A stretch of 64,000 nucleotides of DNA from Oceanimonas smirnovii ATCC BAA-899 (GTDB lineage: Bacteria; Pseudomonadota; Gammaproteobacteria; Enterobacterales; Aeromonadaceae): assembly GCF_000381965.1 (NCBI RefSeq), contig NZ_KB908458.1:1-64000 (forward strand), written 5' to 3'. This document shows positions 47,967-56,328 of the stretch, one piece after another. The notes under the pieces were generated by a model. That model made no database searches and was not told the origin of the DNA. It worked only from the letters and a program-made list of their open reading frames with translations. Each line of letters starts with the position of its first letter. Positions within the stretch are counted from its first letter, which is position 1. Position numbers and translations under genes: made by a program.

Positions 47967-48082
47967 CGAAGCATCAGTGCGGTTGCACTCCGCCGACACG
48001 CTTCAAGTACTTCCCTGTAACGCTCGAAAATGCCATCCATGGCCTTTTATGGTCGGCTTCGGCAATCCCCACTGCTGCTTCG
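47967..48082 (+). repeat. dispersed hairpin repeat, copy R5
   Basis: 116 bp, differing from R3 at only a few positions. The run GACACGCTTCAAGTACTTCC and the block after it, to CGCTCGAAAATGCCATCCA, are identical in both. Followed 45 bp later by R6. Confidence 0.88.
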
Positions 48083-48127
48083 AGTAACCTAGGCATCGCC
48101 TGCATACAGTCACCCCAGCACATTCTG

Positions 48128-48236
48128 AGGAGGACAAAGGGTGTCTGCTTCGCCGCGCCCTCTGCGCCATGGATGGCGCAGTGGAGCCCCCATGGATGGG
48201 TTCACGGCGTGCCGGAGAAGCAGTGCGCTTTGGCCG
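48128..48236 (+). repeat. dispersed hairpin repeat, copy R6
   Basis: 109 bp. Arms CAAAGGGTGTCTGCTTCGCCG / CCGGAGAAGCAGTGCGCTTTG; perfect inner stem-loop CTGCGCCA-TGGA-TGGCGCAG. The spacer 48237-48289 continues with TGTAGCTACA and shows no gene. Confidence 0.88.
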
Positions 48237-48289
48237 ACGAACTGCACTGTAGCTACAGACAACTGGTTTTTACTTCCAGCTTCCGAGTC

Positions 48290-48922
48290 CTAGCTTCGCT
48301 CTGATCCGTAACCCCAGCGGCTGACCAGATCCTGATCCAGCCCCAGATGATCCAGGATCCGTGCCACCATAAAGTCCACCAGATCGTCGATCGATTTGGG
48401 CTGATGATAAAAGCCCGGTGCTGCCGGCATGATGGTCACGCCCATGCGTGCCAGTTTGAGCAGGTTTTCCAGATGGATCTCGGATAACGGCGACTCGCGG
48501 GGCACCAGAATCAACTGGCCTTTTTCCTTGATCACCACATCGGCGGCGCGTTCAATCAGGTTGTCGGATGCGCCGCTGGCAATGGAAGCCACAGTACCCA
48601 TGGAGCAGGGGCAGATCACCATGCGCCGGGGAGCGCCTGAGCCGGAGGCCACCGGCGAGAACCATTCTTCCTTGCCATACACTCGAACCTGGCCGGGCCC
48701 GGCCTGATAGCGCTCGCACAGATAATCGGCCAGCTGCTCCGGTTTGCCAGGCCACTGTTCGCCCTGCTCGGTAGCCAGCACCACACGGGCAGCGCTGGAC
48801 ACCAGCAAATGCACCTGCATGCCGGCCTTTACCAGACATTTCAGCAAAGACAGTGCATAGGGCGCGCCGGACGCGCCGCTTAATGCCAGAGTGATCTGCT
48901 GCTGTCGGGAATACTCAGCCAT
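48290..48922 (-). CDS. ubiX: flavin prenyltransferase UbiX
   Basis: Enzyme of 210 aa that makes prenylated FMN, the cofactor of the UbiD decarboxylase in ubiquinone synthesis. [17 protein letters not shown], the active-site [26 protein letters not shown] and [16 protein letters not shown] are typical. The ATG (48920-48922, GGAGG upstream) overlaps the mpl 3' end by 8 bp, so it is co-translated with mpl. Confidence 0.95.
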   Translation of the reverse strand: MAEYSRQQQITLALSGASGAPYALSLLKCLVKAGMQVHLLVSSAARVVLATEQGEQWPGKPEQLADYLCERYQAGPGQVRVYGKEEWFSPVASGSGAPRRMVICPCSMGTVASIASGASDNLIERAADVVIKEKGQLILVPRESPLSEIHLENLLKLARMGVTIMPAAPGFYHQPKSIDDLVDFMVARILDHLGLDQDLVSRWGYGSERS

Positions 48923-50273
48923 GTTTAACCTCCAGTACCGCCAGCAGTTTGTCGTGAATACCACCAAAACCGCCGTTGCTCATGATCAGAATCTCATCGC
49001 CGGCCTGAGCCTCGCGTACCAGAGCGGCTATCAGTGCATTTAACTCGCCAAACACCCGGCCTTGCGGGCAGGCATCGGCCACGGCCTGCAAATTCCACTC
49101 AAGCCCGGGGGGCTGAAACAGATAGGTGGCATCGGCCTGTTGCAGCGAATTCGCGAGCTCTTGCTGGTGTATGCCCATTTTCATGGTGTTGGAGCGTGGC
49201 TCCAGCACCGCCAGTACCCGGCCGCCTTTGCTGCGGGCGCACAAGCCGGCCAGGGTGGTGGCAATGGCAGTGGGGTGGTGGGCAAAATCGTCCCACACCC
49301 GAATGCGGTTTACCTCGCCTTTTTGCTCCATGCGCCGTTTGGGCGACACAAAACCACAGAGGGCGGCAATGGCTTCGGCCACAGGCACACCGGCATGACG
49401 GGCGGCGGCCAGTGCCATCAGGCCGTTGTTCACATTATGCAGACCCATGCAGGACCAGTTCACCTCTCCTGTCCGCTCATCATCGAGCCAGACCGCAAAG
49501 TGACTGCCGTCGTCCGCCAGCAGCTCGGCGCGCCAGCGGCCCCCCTCGCCCACATATTCCAGCTCACTCCAGCAGCCCATGTTTTTCACCGCGTCCAGCG
49601 CCGGTGTATGTGTTGGCATCAGAATACGACCATGGCCGGGCACCATGCGCAGCAGATGATGAAACTGCCGCTGGATTGCCGCCAGATCGGGAAAGATGTC
49701 CGCATGATCAAATTCAAGGTTGTTCAGGATCAGAGTGCTGGGGCGGTAGTGTACAAACTTGGATCGCTTGTCGAAAAAGGCGCTATCGTACTCGTCCGCC
49801 TCGATCACAAAGAAAGGTGCATCACCCAGCCGGGCAGAAACCTCAAAGTTGCCAGGCACGCCGCCGATCAAAAAGCCGGGCGCAAGGCCGCAGTCTTCCA
49901 GAATATGCGCCAGCATGCCCGAGGTGGTGGTTTTGCCGTGAGTGCCGGCCACCGCCAGTACCCAGCGGTCCTGCAGCACATGCTCAAGCAGCCACTGCGG
50001 ACCGGAAGTATAGGGAATGCGCCGGTTGAGCACGGCTTCCACACAAGGATTGCCCCGGCTCATGGCGTTGCCGATCACCACCAGATCCGGCACTGGATCG
50101 AGCTGGCTTGAATCATAGCCTTCGATCAGCGTGATCCCCTGTTGCTCCAGCTGAGTACTCATGGGCGGATAAACATTGGCGTCACTGCCGGTGACCTGGT
50201 AGCCAAGCTGACGGGCCAGCACCGCCAGCCCGCCCATAAAAGTGCCGCAAATACCGAGAATATGAATATGCAT
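48915..50273 (-). CDS. mpl: UDP-N-acetylmuramate:murein tripeptide ligase
   Basis: Mur-ligase family enzyme of 452 aa (E. coli 457) that reattaches recycled L-Ala-gamma-D-Glu-mDAP to UDP-MurNAc. N-terminal nucleotide-binding [20 protein letters not shown], the ATP loop [14 protein letters not shown] and [20 protein letters not shown] are present. It is divergent from ppa and heads the mpl-ubiX operon. Confidence 0.96.
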   Translation of the reverse strand: MHIHILGICGTFMGGLAVLARQLGYQVTGSDANVYPPMSTQLEQQGITLIEGYDSSQLDPVPDLVVIGNAMSRGNPCVEAVLNRRIPYTSGPQWLLEHVLQDRWVLAVAGTHGKTTTSGMLAHILEDCGLAPGFLIGGVPGNFEVSARLGDAPFFVIEADEYDSAFFDKRSKFVHYRPSTLILNNLEFDHADIFPDLAAIQRQFHHLLRMVPGHGRILMPTHTPALDAVKNMGCWSELEYVGEGGRWRAELLADDGSHFAVWLDDERTGEVNWSCMGLHNVNNGLMALAAARHAGVPVAEAIAALCGFVSPKRRMEQKGEVNRIRVWDDFAHHPTAIATTLAGLCARSKGGRVLAVLEPRSNTMKMGIHQQELANSLQQADATYLFQPPGLEWNLQAVADACPQGRVFGELNALIAALVREAQAGDEILIMSNGGFGGIHDKLLAVLEVKHG

Positions 50274-50424
50274 GAGACTGCCTTCGGCGTTTAAAAAGTG
50301 CCGTCATTCTAGCAATGTGGCGGCTCTTTGGGCACTGCTCTGGTGATTCACGCGACAGGCCGGTTATAATGCCTGCCTGTCATCGCCGTTACCCATTTGT
50401 ATAACAGATGCAAAGCGGCCGCGG

Positions 50425-50433
50425 TGGTACACT
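50425..50433 (+). promoter_or_regulatory. extended -10 promoter of ppa
   Basis: TGG TACACT (50425-50433), 42 bp before the ATG; the same GGTGGTACACT word precedes mtnN. Confidence 0.5.
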
Positions 50434-50474
50434 CGATTCACAAATACGTAACTGACTATATACAAGGAAACGTC

Positions 50475-51005
50475 ATGAGCCTGAACCTGGTACCGGCCGG
50501 TAAGAGCCTGCCCGAAGATATCTATGTGGTAATCGAAATCCCTCAGAATGCCGATCCCATCAAATATGAAGTAGACAAGGACACCGGTGCCCTGTTTGTG
50601 GATCGTTTCATGGCCACTCCCATGTTCTACCCCTGCAACTACGGCTACGTGAACCAGACTCTGTCTCTGGACGGCGATCCGGTAGACGTGCTGGTACCCA
50701 CTCCTCACCCCCTGGTGCCCGGCTCAGTGATCCGCTGCCGTCCGGTTGGCGTACTGAAAATGACCGACGAATCCGGTGAAGACGCCAAGGTAATCGCCGT
50801 TCCCCACAGCAAGCTGAGCAAGGAATATGAGCACATTCAGGACATCAATGACGTGCCCGAGCTGCTCAAGGCCCAGATCAAACACTTCTTTGAGCGCTAT
50901 AAAGAGCTGGAAGCAGGCAAGTGGGTCAAGGTAGAAGGCTGGGAAGACAAGGCTGCCGCTGAAGCCGAAATTCTGGCTTCCGCCGAGCGTTACAATAAGG
51001 CCTGA
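50475..51005 (+). CDS. ppa: inorganic pyrophosphatase
   Basis: Family I soluble pyrophosphatase of 176 aa (E. coli 176). Active-site residues are in [24 protein letters not shown] and the signature DGDPVDVLV, with KxWxKVxGW near the C terminus. AAGGAA precedes the ATG; the open frame starts 26 codons earlier in the promoter region. A terminator follows directly. Confidence 0.98.
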   Translation: MSLNLVPAGKSLPEDIYVVIEIPQNADPIKYEVDKDTGALFVDRFMATPMFYPCNYGYVNQTLSLDGDPVDVLVPTPHPLVPGSVIRCRPVGVLKMTDESGEDAKVIAVPHSKLSKEYEHIQDINDVPELLKAQIKHFFERYKELEAGKWVKVEGWEDKAAAEAEILASAERYNKA

Positions 51006-51025
51006 TCATTCTGCCTTGCTGATAT

Positions 51026-51056
51026 AAAAAAAGAGCACTGCGGTGCTCTTTTTTTA
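51026..51056 (+). terminator. Rho-independent terminator after ppa
   Basis: AAAAAAAGAGCAC, loop TGCG, GTGCTCTTTTTTT. Confidence 0.9.
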
Positions 51057-51097
51057 TTGGTGTGGCGGTCAGCCGGTTTTTGATGAATGTTGGCAAA

Positions 51098-51120
51098 ATG
51101 GCTCTTAACGAGCCTTTTTT
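51098..51120. terminator. second terminator, probably for the small minus-strand gene
   Basis: GGCTC (51100-51104), loop TTAAC, GAGCC (51110-51114), T6 on the plus strand. Read on the minus strand the hairpin ends in ATTTT, 23 bp after the stop of the 28-codon gene at 51143-51229. Confidence 0.65.
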
Positions 51121-51142
51121 GTATACAGATTAACCGGTTGCC

Positions 51143-51229
51143 CTATATCATGATGGCCAGGATCCCGAGGCTTGAGACATAGCCAATGAACAGAAGCAAC
51201 CAAGTCATCCTGGACTTGTCTTTTTTCAT
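51143..51229 (-). CDS. 28-residue single-helix membrane peptide, unrecognised
   Basis: A 28-codon frame with ATG at 51227-51229 and TAG at 51143-51145. The N terminus is basic (MKKDKSR), followed by a hydrophobic stretch (MTWLLLFIGYV, then SSLGILAIMI) long enough for one membrane helix. AAGGA sits 7 nt before the ATG, a sigma70-like promoter lies at 51260-51288, and a hairpin terminator follows at 51098-51120, so a complete transcription unit is visible in an otherwise empty spacer. I do not recognise the peptide. It resembles regulatory or accessory small membrane proteins in form only. It is divergent from the TIGR03899-like gene. Confidence 0.65.
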   Translation of the reverse strand: MKKDKSRMTWLLLFIGYVSSLGILAIMI

Positions 51230-51259
51230 TCGGTGATCCTTTCAAAAGTTGCAGCTGAA

Positions 51260-51288
51260 TTTTAACATGGTGAAAACATAATTAACAA
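51260..51288 (-). promoter_or_regulatory. candidate promoter of the 28-residue peptide gene
   Basis: On the minus strand, -35 TTGTTA (51283-51288), a 17-bp spacer, -10 TTAAAA (51260-51265), about 30 bp before the ATG. Confidence 0.45.
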
Positions 51289-51303
51289 GCTGAATTGACG
51301 TTC

Positions 51304-52119
51304 ATGATCACCAAGACACTCAGTCAGGATACAAAGATAAAAAACAGTAAACATTTACTGCGCGAGCTGGCCGAACAGCGAGGCCTGGCAGGTTTGCTGC
51401 ACGGGGACTCACCCAACAGTTTTGGGGATCGTTACCGAATCCGGCAGCAGCTGGAAGACGCCGCCCGCCAGAAGAATCTGGAAACCATTATGCGCCTGGC
51501 TCATGAACAATGCGGCAGCGACGTAGGGGGCGAGCCGGATCCTGACTGGCTGAGTCATTTCATGAGTCTTGCAGAAAATATTCGTCACAGCGCCATGCAG
51601 CAGTTCTGGGCCAGCATACTGACCCGTGAAATTGCTCAGCCCGGCCGTTGTTCAGTACAGGCGCTCACCTGCCTGCGGCGTATGACCCAAAAAGACGCCC
51701 TGCTGCTGCAAAAGGCCAGTGCGCTTGGCTGCCATTTTGGCGATGACAATTTACGGCTGTTTCTGGGTTACCGGCAAAAAGGACTCTGGCAGGGGCTGCG
51801 CCAGCAAAAGCTGACTCCGGGCAAATATCGCCTGCCCTTTGCCGGCCTGATGCAGCTGTTTGAACTGGGATTATTACACCAGACCGAGCTGGAGTCGGGC
51901 GAGCTGACCACTGCCAACCCGCTCACCCTGATACTGGGAGACAGACGGCTCAAACTCAGCCCACGGCGCAAAGGCGTACGGCTGCTGTATTACCGTTTTA
52001 CCGGCATTGGCAACGAGCTGGCCGCGCTGATGACAGAAGTCACACCGGCAGACTATATAACGGATGTGCTGGAGTTGCTGGCCCCGCTGGGCCAGCTGGA
52101 GCAGGACAAAGGCGCTTAA
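51304..52119 (+). CDS. TIGR03899-like conserved protein of unknown function
   Basis: Soluble protein of 271 aa. It resembles the family named TIGR03899 that I recall next to ppa in Vibrio and Shewanella; there is no known activity. Visible features are a charged helical N terminus, the block HFMSLAENIRHSAMQQFWASILTREIAQPG (about 85-115) that is shared with DUF2806-type proteins, and a C-terminal LILGDRRLKLSPRRKGVRLLYYRFTGIGNELA. No signal peptide or membrane helix. The ATG at 51304 is used, although a TTG at 51295 is in frame and no strong ribosome site is seen for either. It overlaps the convergent cysG by 4 bp. Confidence 0.7.
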   Translation: MITKTLSQDTKIKNSKHLLRELAEQRGLAGLLHGDSPNSFGDRYRIRQQLEDAARQKNLETIMRLAHEQCGSDVGGEPDPDWLSHFMSLAENIRHSAMQQFWASILTREIAQPGRCSVQALTCLRRMTQKDALLLQKASALGCHFGDDNLRLFLGYRQKGLWQGLRQQKLTPGKYRLPFAGLMQLFELGLLHQTELESGELTTANPLTLILGDRRLKLSPRRKGVRLLYYRFTGIGNELAALMTEVTPADYITDVLELLAPLGQLEQDKGA

Positions 52120-53513
52120 ACAGCGCGATCGAGCAGGGTTTCAACCTCGGCCTGAGACTGAAACCAGCCCAGCTTGCCGGCCAGTGAGGTGACTGAGCCA
52201 ATTACCATCAGCGCCGGACTTTCCACTTGAGTTGCCAGCTCGCCAAGCTCATTCAGAGTGCCACGCACCAGCTTTTGTTGCTGAGTGGTGCCCCGCTCAA
52301 TCAGCGCCACCGGCGTGGCACCGCTTAAGCCATGCTCCATCAATCGCTGCTGAATATGCGCCGAGCGCATCAATCCCATGTAAATCACCAGGGTCTGGCG
52401 GCTGTTGGCCAGACTGGCCCAGTCCGGCTCTTCACCATCCTTCTTGCAGTGACCGGTAATAAATACCGCACTCTGAGCATGATCCCTGTGGGTCAGCGGA
52501 ATGCCGGCATAGGCGGTAGCACCGGCGGCAGCGGTAATGCCGGGCACCACCTGATAGCGAATGCCCGCTTCCACCAGGGTCTCCAGCTCTTCCGCGCCGC
52601 GGCCGAACATAAAGGGATCGCCGCCCTTGAGACGCACCACCCGCTTGCCTTCAAGCGCATGATCCACCAGCAGCTGATTGATTTGATCCTGGGGCACGCT
52701 GTGATTACCCGCCTTTTTGCCTACCGGGATCAATTCCGCTTCAGGACGGATCAGCGCCATGATCTCATCCGACACCAGTTGATCGTACAGCACCACATCG
52801 GCCTTCTGCAGCTCGTTCAGCGCCTTGACCGTCAACAGTTCCGGGTCGCCCGGGCCGGCCCCCACCAGGATCACTTCGCCTTGTGACGGCAGCTGCGCTT
52901 CCTGCTGCAGCCAGCGCTCTGCCGCCGCCAGGTTACCGTGTTTCAGGTAAGCATTGAGGGTGCCGTCATCCTGAGCCCGGGCCCAGAAACGACGACGCTC
53001 TTCGCTGCTGCCAAAACTGTTTTTCACCCGCTCCCGCAACCGGCCGGCCACCTCTGCCAGTGCGCCCCAGTGTGACGGCAGTAATGCATCAATACGAGCC
53101 CGCAGCAGGCGGGCCAGCCAGGGTGCCTTGCCACCGGTGCTGAGCGCCAGCTGCAGCGGAAAGCGCTCCACCACGGACGGAAAGATCACCGCCGAGCGCT
53201 TGCTGTCATCGGCCTTGTTGACCAGAATGCCGCGCTGATTGGCCAGCTGATAGACGCGGGCGTTCACTTCCTTGCTGCTGGTGGCGGCCACCACCAGAAA
53301 ATGATCCTGCAGATGCGTTTCGTCAAACTCGGCCTGCCGCCACTCAAACTCCGGCAGCAGTTGTTCCAGCTCGGGGCAGAGTTCGGGGGCCACCACGGTC
53401 AGCCTGGCTCCGCGAGACAGCAACAGCCGGGCCTTGCGGGCGGCCACGGCACCGCCGCCTACCACCAGGCAGGGACGTTGTTCAATGCTGATAAAAAGAG
53501 GCAGGTGTTCCAT
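52116..53513 (-). CDS. cysG: siroheme synthase (trifunctional CysG)
   Basis: Protein of 465 aa (E. coli 457) making siroheme, the CysI cofactor, from uroporphyrinogen III. The N-terminal precorrin-2 dehydrogenase/ferrochelatase half has LVVGGGAVAARKARLLL. The C-terminal uroporphyrinogen III methyltransferase half has VILVGAGPGDPELLTVKAL and VRLKGGDPFMFGRGAEE. The start is ATG 53511-53513. A 24-bp motif also found before cysJ lies 74 bp upstream, and a TATACT box is at 53570-53575. Confidence 0.96.
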   Translation of the reverse strand: MEHLPLFISIEQRPCLVVGGGAVAARKARLLLSRGARLTVVAPELCPELEQLLPEFEWRQAEFDETHLQDHFLVVAATSSKEVNARVYQLANQRGILVNKADDSKRSAVIFPSVVERFPLQLALSTGGKAPWLARLLRARIDALLPSHWGALAEVAGRLRERVKNSFGSSEERRRFWARAQDDGTLNAYLKHGNLAAAERWLQQEAQLPSQGEVILVGAGPGDPELLTVKALNELQKADVVLYDQLVSDEIMALIRPEAELIPVGKKAGNHSVPQDQINQLLVDHALEGKRVVRLKGGDPFMFGRGAEELETLVEAGIRYQVVPGITAAAGATAYAGIPLTHRDHAQSAVFITGHCKKDGEEPDWASLANSRQTLVIYMGLMRSAHIQQRLMEHGLSGATPVALIERGTTQQQKLVRGTLNELGELATQVESPALMVIGSVTSLAGKLGWFQSQAEVETLLDRAV

Positions 53514-53586
53514 GGCCGGCTCCGACAATAACAATAGACAGGCTAACTATAAACCGGCAGGCATATATCAGTATAATAATAAAAAA

Positions 53587-53610
53587 TGATTTTTTATGCT
53601 TTTAAGGAAT
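53587..53610 (-). promoter_or_regulatory. shared cys-gene upstream motif, cysG copy (CysB site candidate)
   Basis: A 24-bp block starting TGATTTTTTATGC on the plus strand and ending AAGGAAT. It matches 58208-58231 at 21 of 24 positions and, like that copy, ends exactly 74 bp from the start codon of its gene. CysB, the LysR-type activator of cys genes, is the obvious candidate; its sites are A/T-rich and weakly conserved, so the match to a consensus is not decisive. Confidence 0.6.
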
Positions 53611-53648
53611 CAATAGGGCTTGTGATTCCATTCGAAGGCAGGAATTTT

Positions 53649-53684
53649 GGCCTGTTTCACAGGCCCCGCCAACTAAAGTGGCGG
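53649..53684. repeat. two adjacent hairpins in the cysG-cysH spacer
   Basis: GGCCTG-TTTCA-CAGGCC (53649-53665), immediately followed by CCGCCA-ACTAAAG-TGGCGG (53666-53684). They lie downstream of cysH on the minus strand. There is no T-run. They could end or stabilise the cysJIH transcript. Confidence 0.45.
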
Positions 53685-53744
53685 CTACAAAAGTGCAGAG
53701 AAGATGGTGCAGTCAGGCAGGCAAAACCGAGACTTCCAAGGGGA

Positions 53745-53847
53745 GGACAAGGAGAGCGGCTTCACGACCGATCAAATGCCATGGATGGCATTTGCCGAGC
53801 GCCCCACGGAGGGGCTTGAAGCGTGTCGTGAAGTCGACTCCTTGTTC
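53745..53847 (-). repeat. dispersed hairpin repeat, copy R7
   Basis: About 103 bp. The core matches R1 (AAATGCCA-TGGA-TGGCATTT, then GCCGAGCGCC), but the second small stem is GCCCC/GGGGC and the arms are different (ACAAGGAG.CGGCTTCACGAC and its inverse). Both arm partners have changed together. It fills the spacer next to the cysH stop. Confidence 0.85.
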
Positions 53848-53878
53848 GACCTGCTCTGGGTTCCGCAGGTTCAGGGGG

Positions 53879-54646
53879 TCAAATACCGCTGCCGTCGGAC
53901 TCGGGTATTTCGTGCAGGCCGCATTCGCGCTTGAGGCCGTTGAAGCGGGTGTCCGCTTCGCTCATGCCCGGCTCCCACTTGGCGGTGGTGTGCACATCGC
54001 CCACCGACACATAACCCTGTTCCCACAACGGGTGATACGGCAGCTCGTGGTCTTTCAGGTAGTAGTGCACGTCCTTGTTGCTCCAGTCGATAATCGGCAG
54101 GAACTTGAACAGGCCGTTCTGAATACCCAGCACCTCAAGCCCTTCACGGGTATCGGACTGACTGCGGCGCAGGCCCGAGAACCAGACGCCGGCGTTCAGC
54201 TCACGCAGCGCCCGTTGCATCGGCTCCACCTTGTTCAGGTGGTTGTAGCGGCTGATGCCTTCCACCCCCTGCTCCCACAGCTTGCCGTGGCGGGCTTCCT
54301 GCCAGGCGGCGGACTCGGCGGCCCGGTACACCTTGAGGTTGAGCCCCAGGCGCTCGGTCAGCTCGTCAATAAAGCGGTAGGTTTCCGGAAACAGGTAGCC
54401 GGTATCGGTAAGGATCACCGGAATATCAGCCCTGACTTGCGTCACCAGATGCAGCATCACCGCCGCCTGAATACCAAAACTGGAGGAGAGCACTGGCTCT
54501 CCCGGCAGATGGTCCAGCGCCCAGCGCACCCGCTCGGATGCGCTCAGTGCCGCCAGCTCTTTATTGAGCGGCGCCAGGGCCTCGACCTGCTGCTGTCGGG
54601 ACAGGCCGGTCAGCTCATCAAGAGCGGGCAACACATTAGACTGCAT
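53879..54646 (-). CDS. cysH: phosphoadenosine phosphosulfate reductase
   Basis: PAPS reductase of 255 aa (E. coli 244) that reduces PAPS to sulfite with thioredoxin. [15 protein letters not shown] and [12 protein letters not shown] are substrate-binding; the single catalytic Cys is in the C-terminal ECGLHE. The second Cys pair that marks Fe-S APS reductases is missing, so PAPS is the expected substrate. The ATG (54644-54646) overlaps cysI by 11 bp. Third gene of cysJIH. Confidence 0.95.
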   Translation of the reverse strand: MQSNVLPALDELTGLSRQQQVEALAPLNKELAALSASERVRWALDHLPGEPVLSSSFGIQAAVMLHLVTQVRADIPVILTDTGYLFPETYRFIDELTERLGLNLKVYRAAESAAWQEARHGKLWEQGVEGISRYNHLNKVEPMQRALRELNAGVWFSGLRRSQSDTREGLEVLGIQNGLFKFLPIIDWSNKDVHYYLKDHELPYHPLWEQGYVSVGDVHTTAKWEPGMSEADTRFNGLKRECGLHEIPESDGSGI

Positions 54647-56327
54647 AAAAATCCCTCGCGGAGTCAACCACAGGCGCAATGATGCCGGCACGGATCACGA
54701 AGTCGCCAAAACCTTCACCGGCCTCACGCTCGGCGGCCCAGCGGGCAACCAGACCGTCGATCTCTTCCAGGATCTGGCGATCGGTGATGTTTTCCTTATA
54801 CATGCGCGGAATGCGGGTGCCTTCCCGGTTGCCGCCCAGGTGCAGGTTGTAGCGACCGGGTGCCTTGCCCACCAGACCGATTTCCGCCAGCATGGCGCGG
54901 CCACAGCCGTTGGGGCAGCCGGTCACACGGAAGATGATGCTGTCATCATTCACGCCGTGCTTGGCCAGCACGCCTTCGATCTCGGTGACGAACTCCGGCA
55001 GGAAGCGCTCAGCTTCCGCCATGGCCAGCGGACAGGTGGGCAGCGCCACACAAGCCATGGAGTTCTGCCGCTGTTCAGACACGCTGTCGTCCAGCAGGCC
55101 GTATTGACGGGCCAGCGCTTCAATTTCCGCCTTCTGCTCGGTGGGTACACCGGCAATGATCAGATTCTGGTTGGCGGTCAGGCGGAAGTCGCCCTGATGC
55201 ACTTTGGCAATCTCGGCCATGCCGGTTTTCAGCGGCTTGCCCGGATAGTCCAGAATGCGGCCGTTTTCGATAAACAGGGTCAGGTGGTGCTTGCCGTCTA
55301 TACCTTCCACCCAGCCAAAGCGGTCGCCGCGGCTGGTGAATTCGTAAGGGCGTACCGGCTCGAATTTAATGCCGGCGCGCTTTTCCACTTCTTCCTTGAA
55401 CGCATCCACGCCTACCCGCTCCAGGGTATATTTGGTCTTGGCGTTCTTGCGCTCAGAGCGGTTGCCCCAGTCACGCTGAGTGGTGACCACAGCAGCGGCC
55501 ACCTCCAGGGTGTGCTCCAGCGGAATATAACCGAAGTCGCTGGCCTTGCGCGGATAGGTATTGGTGTCGCCGTGAGTCATGGCCAGGCCACCGCCCACCA
55601 GCACGTTAAAGCCCACCAGCTTGCCGTTATCGGCAATGGCCACAAAGTTCAGATCGTTGGCGTGCACATCAATGTCGTTATGCGGCGGAATGACGACCGT
55701 GGTCTTGAACTTGCGCGGCAGATAGGTGGAGCCCAGAATCGGCTCTTCGTCGGTGGTTTCCAGCCGCTCGCCGTCCAGCCAGATCTCGGCATAGGCCCGG
55801 GTCTTGGGCAGCAGATGCTCGGAAATCTTCTTGGCCCACTCGTAGGCTTCCTGATGCAGCTCAGACTCTACCGGGTTGCTGGTGCACAGCACGTTACGGT
55901 TCACGTCACCGGCGGTGGCGATGGAGTCGATGCCGGTCTTGTTCAGGGTCTGGTGCATCAGCTTGATGTCACGCTTGAGCACGCCGTGAAACTGAAAGGT
56001 CTGGCGGGTGGTCAGGCGAATGCTGCCATACATGGTGTGATCAGCGGCAAACTTGTCAATGGTCAGCCACTGCTCGGGCCTAATAATGCCGCCGGGCAGA
56101 CGGGCGCGCAGCATCACATTGTGCAGCGGCTCCAGCTTTTGTGCGGTACGCTCGTTGCGAATGTCGCGGTCGTCCTGCTGATACATGCCGTGAAAGCGGA
56201 TCAGCATAAAGTTATCGCCGTTAAAGCCACCGGTGAGCGGATCCTGCAGATCCTGCGTTATGGTGCCACGCAGAAAATTACTCTCGCGCTTGAGGCGTTC
56301 GTTGTCAGACAGTTTTTGCTCGCTCAT
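54636..56327 (-). CDS. cysI: sulfite reductase (NADPH) hemoprotein beta-subunit
   Basis: Siroheme/4Fe-4S subunit of 563 aa (E. coli 570) that reduces sulfite to sulfide. The cluster-ligand cysteines are in [13 protein letters not shown] and [16 protein letters not shown]; the N-terminal [19 protein letters not shown] is typical. The start is placed at ATG 56325-56327 ([10 protein letters not shown]), 1 bp after the cysJ stop; an ATG four codons earlier (56339) overlaps cysJ and is also possible. Confidence 0.96.
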   Translation of the reverse strand: MSEQKLSDNERLKRESNFLRGTITQDLQDPLTGGFNGDNFMLIRFHGMYQQDDRDIRNERTAQKLEPLHNVMLRARLPGGIIRPEQWLTIDKFAADHTMYGSIRLTTRQTFQFHGVLKRDIKLMHQTLNKTGIDSIATAGDVNRNVLCTSNPVESELHQEAYEWAKKISEHLLPKTRAYAEIWLDGERLETTDEEPILGSTYLPRKFKTTVVIPPHNDIDVHANDLNFVAIADNGKLVGFNVLVGGGLAMTHGDTNTYPRKASDFGYIPLEHTLEVAAAVVTTQRDWGNRSERKNAKTKYTLERVGVDAFKEEVEKRAGIKFEPVRPYEFTSRGDRFGWVEGIDGKHHLTLFIENGRILDYPGKPLKTGMAEIAKVHQGDFRLTANQNLIIAGVPTEQKAEIEALARQYGLLDDSVSEQRQNSMACVALPTCPLAMAEAERFLPEFVTEIEGVLAKHGVNDDSIIFRVTGCPNGCGRAMLAEIGLVGKAPGRYNLHLGGNREGTRIPRMYKENITDRQILEEIDGLVARWAAEREAGEGFGDFVIRAGIIAPVVDSARDFYAV

Positions 56328-56328
56328 C

